Of a stretch of DNA of 6,067 nucleotides, positions 3,522 through 6,067 are shown one piece after another. Location of the stretch: the NCBI GenBank assembly GCA_013151875.1, contig JAADHL010000043.1, positions 2,824-8,890 on the forward strand. The letters are read 5' to 3'. Positions within the stretch are counted from its first letter, which is position 1. Each line of letters begins with the position of its first letter. Position numbers and translations under genes: made by a program. Under the pieces are notes generated by a model that was not told the origin of the DNA, ran no database searches, and saw only the letters and a list, made by a program, of their open reading frames with translations. The DNA comes from Deltaproteobacteria bacterium (GTDB lineage: Bacteria > Myxococcota_A > UBA9042 > DTJE01).

Positions 3522-5462
3522 TCAGTTGAACGTGACGGTCTTTCCACCGATAGTGTATGTGCCGGGGTTGTTCGGATCCGCGATGAACTCGGGTGTTCCG
3601 TCCATGTCAACGTCGATGTCCTTGCCGTAGTTGGGCAGGTCAAAGTCGTTCGGTCCCGGGTACTTGTCGTACAGGTTGGTCATGCTGGCGGTTTCGAAAA
3701 TCACGCCCTGATACAGGCCGTCGGCATAGGGGTCGCCCGTTGCGCCCGTGTAGTCCTTGCCCTGCATCCACAGGTTCATCATGACCAGGTCGGTGGCCTC
3801 ATCGCCTATGGCGCCAACGCTCATGGCCAGCGCGGTCCAGCCGTACCAGTGGGTGTAATCCGGGTTCTGGTGGAACGCGCCCTTCCATGCCTTCACCGTG
3901 TCGTACTTCATGGCCTCGAAATACATCTTTTCGATCAGGCTCAGGTTGCGGACCTTCATATTGGCGCCGTAGGTCCCGGTCGTGCCTGTTTCGGGGTTCG
4001 CCGGCTTGTCGTCCGGGTCCACCGGATTCATTCCGGTAAGGGCCATGGCCCTCACGATGTCGAATGCCTCCGCCAGAAGGGCCTTGGAGTTTTCGTGGAC
4101 CAGGTCCGCGATCAGCAGTTGCTCCTGCGCGAAGTTCTTGGAGTGGCACTGTCCGCACACTTTCTGCTGCATGAAATCCCGGTTGGCGTTCAGCACGGAA
4201 GCGTCGTCCACTGGTTGGGCCACGGCGTAGTCCTGCTTGCCGTTCGCGTTGAAGTCCGCGATGTTCATCTGCCACATGTCGTCGAACACGACGTTGCCGC
4301 CCTCAGGGGCATCGTAGAACTTGCCGTCGCTGCGCTCCAGCCATACTTCCGGGTACTGGGCGCCATCATCGCGTTTTACGAATTTTACGCGCCCCGAAGT
4401 CGGGTCCTTGACGAAACCCTTGCGCTTGGCGCCGCCGCCGACAGGTCCGTAGGCAATGCCGTGGGAAAGGTCGTGGTCCGTGTACTTGCTGCCGTCCGGC
4501 GCGGTCTTCTTGCCCAGCATCTGGTCGTTGTAGGGCATGTGGCAGTCCACGCACACCGGCACCGTGTCAGTGTCGCCGTAGATGTCGAAGCGGATGCCGT
4601 GTTTGGAATGCTCGTACATCTCGATATGGGGGTGGTCGGGGCCCATGTGACAGGTTGCGCACGCGCCTGGATGCCTTGCCTCGTCAGGCGAAAAACGGTG
4701 CCGGAAGTGGCAACTGTCGCAACGATTTTCCACGTAGTGGCACTGGCCGCACATCTGCACGCTCATGGGGCTTGCGTCGGCCGGCGCGCCCTGGGACTCG
4801 AGGTTCATCAATTCCGACAGTTGGTCCACGTCTTCCTGGGTGAAGTGGAAGCCGGAACCGACCTTGAACTCCTGTGGGAAATCGTCAAAGCGCCCACACT
4901 CCATCTGACGGATCAAGGCGATGGAGTGTCGGTTGGCGCGGTGCCCCTCATACTGGTTCGGATGGCAGGCGCCGCAGGTCTCGGGCGTTGGGTAAAGGCG
5001 GTGGGCCTCGGTCCCCGTGGGCTGGTCCGGGTTGTCGGCGTGGCAGTCCTCGCATTTCACGCCCTCCTTGGCCATTTGGGACAGCTTGAAATCTTTGACC
5101 ATGCCCGGGTTCGCCCCCTCGTGGCACACCAGACACGCCGCGTTGTCGGCGTTGAACTGCGCCTCCTGCTCGGCGGTCATGGGCTGCTCGACCAGGACGC
5201 CCTCACCGGGCTCGCCCTTGGGGCCGGCAGGTCCCTGCTCGCCCTGTTCCCCTTTTTCACCTTTCTCGCCTTTTTCACCGGGCTCCCCAGGCTGTCCCGG
5301 GTCGCCCTTTTCACCCTGGATCCCCTGTTCACCATTCTGTCCCGCTGGGCCGGCCTCCCCGGGTTCACCCTGCAGGCCGGTCGGGCCCTCGCAGCCCAAT
5401 GCGCCGAATGCCAGGGCACCCAGAACCGAAAGCAGGAACCCAGTTTTCAGAAATGTTCTCAT
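3522..5462 (-). CDS. Octaheme HAO-family lipoprotein with a collagen-like Gly-X-Y stalk
   Basis: The 646-residue product has a lipoprotein signal (MRTFLKTGFLLSVLGALAFG, lipobox ALGC, acylated Cys24, Glu at +2). Next comes a collagen-like run (26-88), a short linker, then eight CXXCH motifs at 110, 137, 163, 238, 248, 268, 304 and 436. CDSCHFRHRFS, CHMGPDHPHIEMY and NPDYTHWYGW (533-542) place the head in the HAO octaheme family and match the 410-residue paralogue. Relative to that paralogue it has an insert between hemes 3 and 4, about 50 extra residues between hemes 7 and 8 that include DFNANGKQD (403-411), and a heme-free C-terminal extension of about 100 residues with DVDMDGTPE (617-625). 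Both of the last look like Ca2+ loops. I chose the ATG at 5462 because AGGAGG lies five bases upstream and a signal peptide follows; a further-upstream ATG (5591) would put 43 residues ahead of it. It is probably the first gene of an operon with the NapH-like and cupin genes. Confidence 0.92.
   Translation of the reverse strand: MRTFLKTGFLLSVLGALAFGALGCEGPTGLQGEPGEAGPAGQNGEQGIQGEKGDPGQPGEPGEKGEKGEKGEQGEQGPAGPKGEPGEGVLVEQPMTAEQEAQFNADNAACLVCHEGANPGMVKDFKLSQMAKEGVKCEDCHADNPDQPTGTEAHRLYPTPETCGACHPNQYEGHRANRHSIALIRQMECGRFDDFPQEFKVGSGFHFTQEDVDQLSELMNLESQGAPADASPMSVQMCGQCHYVENRCDSCHFRHRFSPDEARHPGACATCHMGPDHPHIEMYEHSKHGIRFDIYGDTDTVPVCVDCHMPYNDQMLGKKTAPDGSKYTDHDLSHGIAYGPVGGGAKRKGFVKDPTSGRVKFVKRDDGAQYPEVWLERSDGKFYDAPEGGNVVFDDMWQMNIADFNANGKQDYAVAQPVDDASVLNANRDFMQQKVCGQCHSKNFAQEQLLIADLVHENSKALLAEAFDIVRAMALTGMNPVDPDDKPANPETGTTGTYGANMKVRNLSLIEKMYFEAMKYDTVKAWKGAFHQNPDYTHWYGWTALAMSVGAIGDEATDLVMMNLWMQGKDYTGATGDPYADGLYQGVIFETASMTNLYDKYPGPNDFDLPNYGKDIDVDMDGTPEFIADPNNPGTYTIGGKTVTFN
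5199..5387 (-). repeat. Segment encoding 21 uninterrupted Gly-X-Y triplets (collagen-like stalk)
   Basis: Residues 26-88 of the cytochrome have glycine at every third position from Gly26 to Gly86 without a break. X and Y positions are rich in Glu, Pro, Lys and Gln (for example GEPGEAGPAG and GEKGEKGEKGEQGEQG). KGE and KGD contacts are known to stabilise bacterial collagen helices that lack hydroxyproline. At about 0.29 nm per residue, 63 residues would make a rod of about 18 nm. At the DNA level the GEK/GEQ part (5235-5279) is an imperfect 9-bp tandem repeat. Confidence 0.93.
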
Positions 5463-5467
5463 ACAAT

Positions 5468-5473
5468 CCTCCT
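5468..5473 (-). promoter_or_regulatory. Ribosome binding site deciding the stalked cytochrome start
   Basis: AGGAGG on the minus strand ends five bases before the ATG at 5462. This fixes the start at the lipoprotein signal peptide and excludes the longer open frame that continues to 5591. Confidence 0.75.
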
Positions 5474-5511
5474 CCCACAACTCAGAGAAATCAGACCCGA
5501 ACAGTCGCATA

Positions 5512-5563
5512 ATTATCAGCCAGTTGATAGCAGCAAAGAAACTTGGGAGATGATTTTGATCAT
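5512..5563 (-). promoter_or_regulatory. FNR/CRP-type palindrome and promoter of the stalked cytochrome operon
   Basis: ATGAT-N4-ATCAT (5550-5563) matches the FNR-family consensus TTGAT-N4-ATCAA at eight of ten positions, with a perfect TGAT/ATCA core. On the minus strand a -10-like TATCAA (5529-5524) is centred 30 bases downstream. This puts the box near -41.5, the class II activator position. A second -10 candidate, GATAAT, is at 5517-5512. The region is clearly AT-richer than the flanking genes. Control by oxygen or nitrogen-oxide sensing through an FNR/DNR-type regulator is inferred; the regulator gene is not in the window. Confidence 0.55.
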
Positions 5564-5626
5564 ATTTCCGCATCAAAGAATAATATTTCAAGTGAAAGGG
5601 CGGGTTTTGGGAAAGTCGGCCGATTT

Positions 5627-6067
5627 TCAGCCGATCATCGACAGCAGGTTTGAAAGGGTGCGCAGCAGTGTGTCGACCTCGGCCCTGGTGTTGTACGCGG
5701 CGAATGAAACCCGCACCGACTCCGGAACGCCCGCGCTGTTGAACCAGGCATGCGCGCAGTGTTTGCCGTACCTGACCATGATGTTTTCGCGATCGTCCAG
5801 CACACGCGCCAGCCCGCGGCTGTCCAGGCCTTCCACGTAAAAGTTGAGCACCGAGCCGCGCAGGGCGGGGTCCGTGGGACCTATCAGATGGACACGTTTG
5901 AAACGGGTAAGCCCCTCGGTAGCCATGCGATTCAGTTCGACAACGTGTTCGCGTATGCGTTCCACACCGATCGAGCGCACGTATTCGATGGCGGCCCTGG
6001 CGCCCACGGCCCCGTCCACGTTGGCCACGCCCGCCTCGAACCTTTGCGGCGGGTCTTCGAGGTCGCA
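5627..6067 (-). CDS. Class V aminotransferase-fold cysteine desulfurase (SufS/CsdA type), C-terminal fragment
   Basis: The last 146 residues are present and the N-terminal part, including the PLP lysine, is beyond the right edge. The fragment starts CDLEDPPQRFEAG. The RFEAG...G..AA.EY pattern is the SufS-group substrate-side motif that is usually FEAGTPNI. The active-site loop reads RYGKHCAHAW, with the probable catalytic Cys at fragment residue 104 (codon 5758-5756), followed by VRVSFAAYNTRAEVD, the usual RxSxxxYNT end. The HCAHAWFN wording is closer to forms I recall from archaea and some anaerobes than to the HCAQPL of E. coli SufS. The enzyme would take sulfur from cysteine for Fe-S cluster or other sulfur transfer. 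Its stop lies 164 bp before the cytochrome start on the same strand; the intervening promoter suggests a separate unit. Confidence 0.87.
   Translation of the reverse strand, partial: CDLEDPPQRFEAGVANVDGAVGARAAIEYVRSIGVERIREHVVELNRMATEGLTRFKRVHLIGPTDPALRGSVLNFYVEGLDSRGLARVLDDRENIMVRYGKHCAHAWFNSAGVPESVRVSFAAYNTRAEVDTLLRTLSNLLSMIG

Noticed and set aside
3522..5462. Octaheme sulfite reductase (MccA/SirA type) as an alternative identity
   Set aside because: All eight heme sites are ordinary CXXCH, there is no CX15-17CH site, and the CHMG-x-DHP and HWYGW blocks point to the HAO branch.
5505..5522. Possible sigma-54 promoter (GGC...TGC) ahead of the stalked cytochrome
   Set aside because: The GG to GC spacing is 11 rather than the required 10 bases, and the TGGCAC/TTGC blocks are incomplete.
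5610..5640. Possible terminator after the cysteine desulfurase
   Set aside because: CGGC and GCCG can pair for only four bases and the downstream sequence is not T-rich on the transcribed strand.
3408..5840. Long plus-strand open frame antisense to the stalked cytochrome
   Set aside because: It mirrors the cytochrome gene, runs past both of its ends, has low-complexity Val/His/Arg/Leu-rich content and no recognisable domain or ribosome binding site. The minus strand has eight heme motifs and a signal peptide.

Overview
The window looks like chromosomal DNA from a GC-rich, Gram-negative-type, respiratory and probably anaerobic or facultative bacterium. The evidence is two periplasmic octaheme c-type cytochromes, one with a lipoprotein signal, a polytopic NapH-like iron-sulfur protein, strong GGAGG ribosome binding sites, and a FNR-type palindrome. 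A deltaproteobacterial (Desulfobacterota-like) or neighbouring lineage would fit, but the sequence does not fix the taxon.

Layout. At the left edge, on the minus strand, are the first codons of a small CPN-motif protein and, overlapping it upstream, a MerR-family metal sensor (62-484). Its own promoter carries a MerR-type dyad between a -35 and a -10 that are 19-20 bp apart. The gap between this operon and the next, divergent gene (485-831) has no gene. It holds two identical-format dyads, a hexamer repeat that can form a G-quadruplex on the minus strand, and a good promoter. The plus-strand gene 832-2064 encodes a 410-residue exported octaheme cytochrome of the hydroxylamine oxidoreductase (HAO) family.

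Convergent with it is a minus-strand set, read right to left: an octaheme HAO-family lipoprotein of 646 residues (5462-3522), a NapH-like membrane protein with two 4Fe-4S clusters (3480-2467), and a small cupin (2422-2078). The gaps of 41 and 44 bp each contain a hairpin, and the three genes probably form one operon. It is preceded by an AT-rich promoter region with an ATGAT-N4-ATCAT box. At the right edge is the C-terminal 146 residues of a class V aminotransferase-fold cysteine desulfurase, also on the minus strand.

The standout is the 646-residue cytochrome. Between the lipid-anchored cysteine and the first heme motif lies an unbroken run of 21 Gly-X-Y triplets, a collagen-like stalk. Known HAO enzymes are homotrimers and a collagen helix is also a trimer, so the stalk may hold a trimeric octaheme head away from a membrane. 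The NapH-like protein is the obvious candidate for exchanging electrons between the quinone pool and this cytochrome, and perhaps also with the soluble paralogue encoded opposite. Substrate and direction (hydroxylamine/NO oxidation, nitrite or hydroxylamine reduction, or something else) cannot be decided from the sequence alone.
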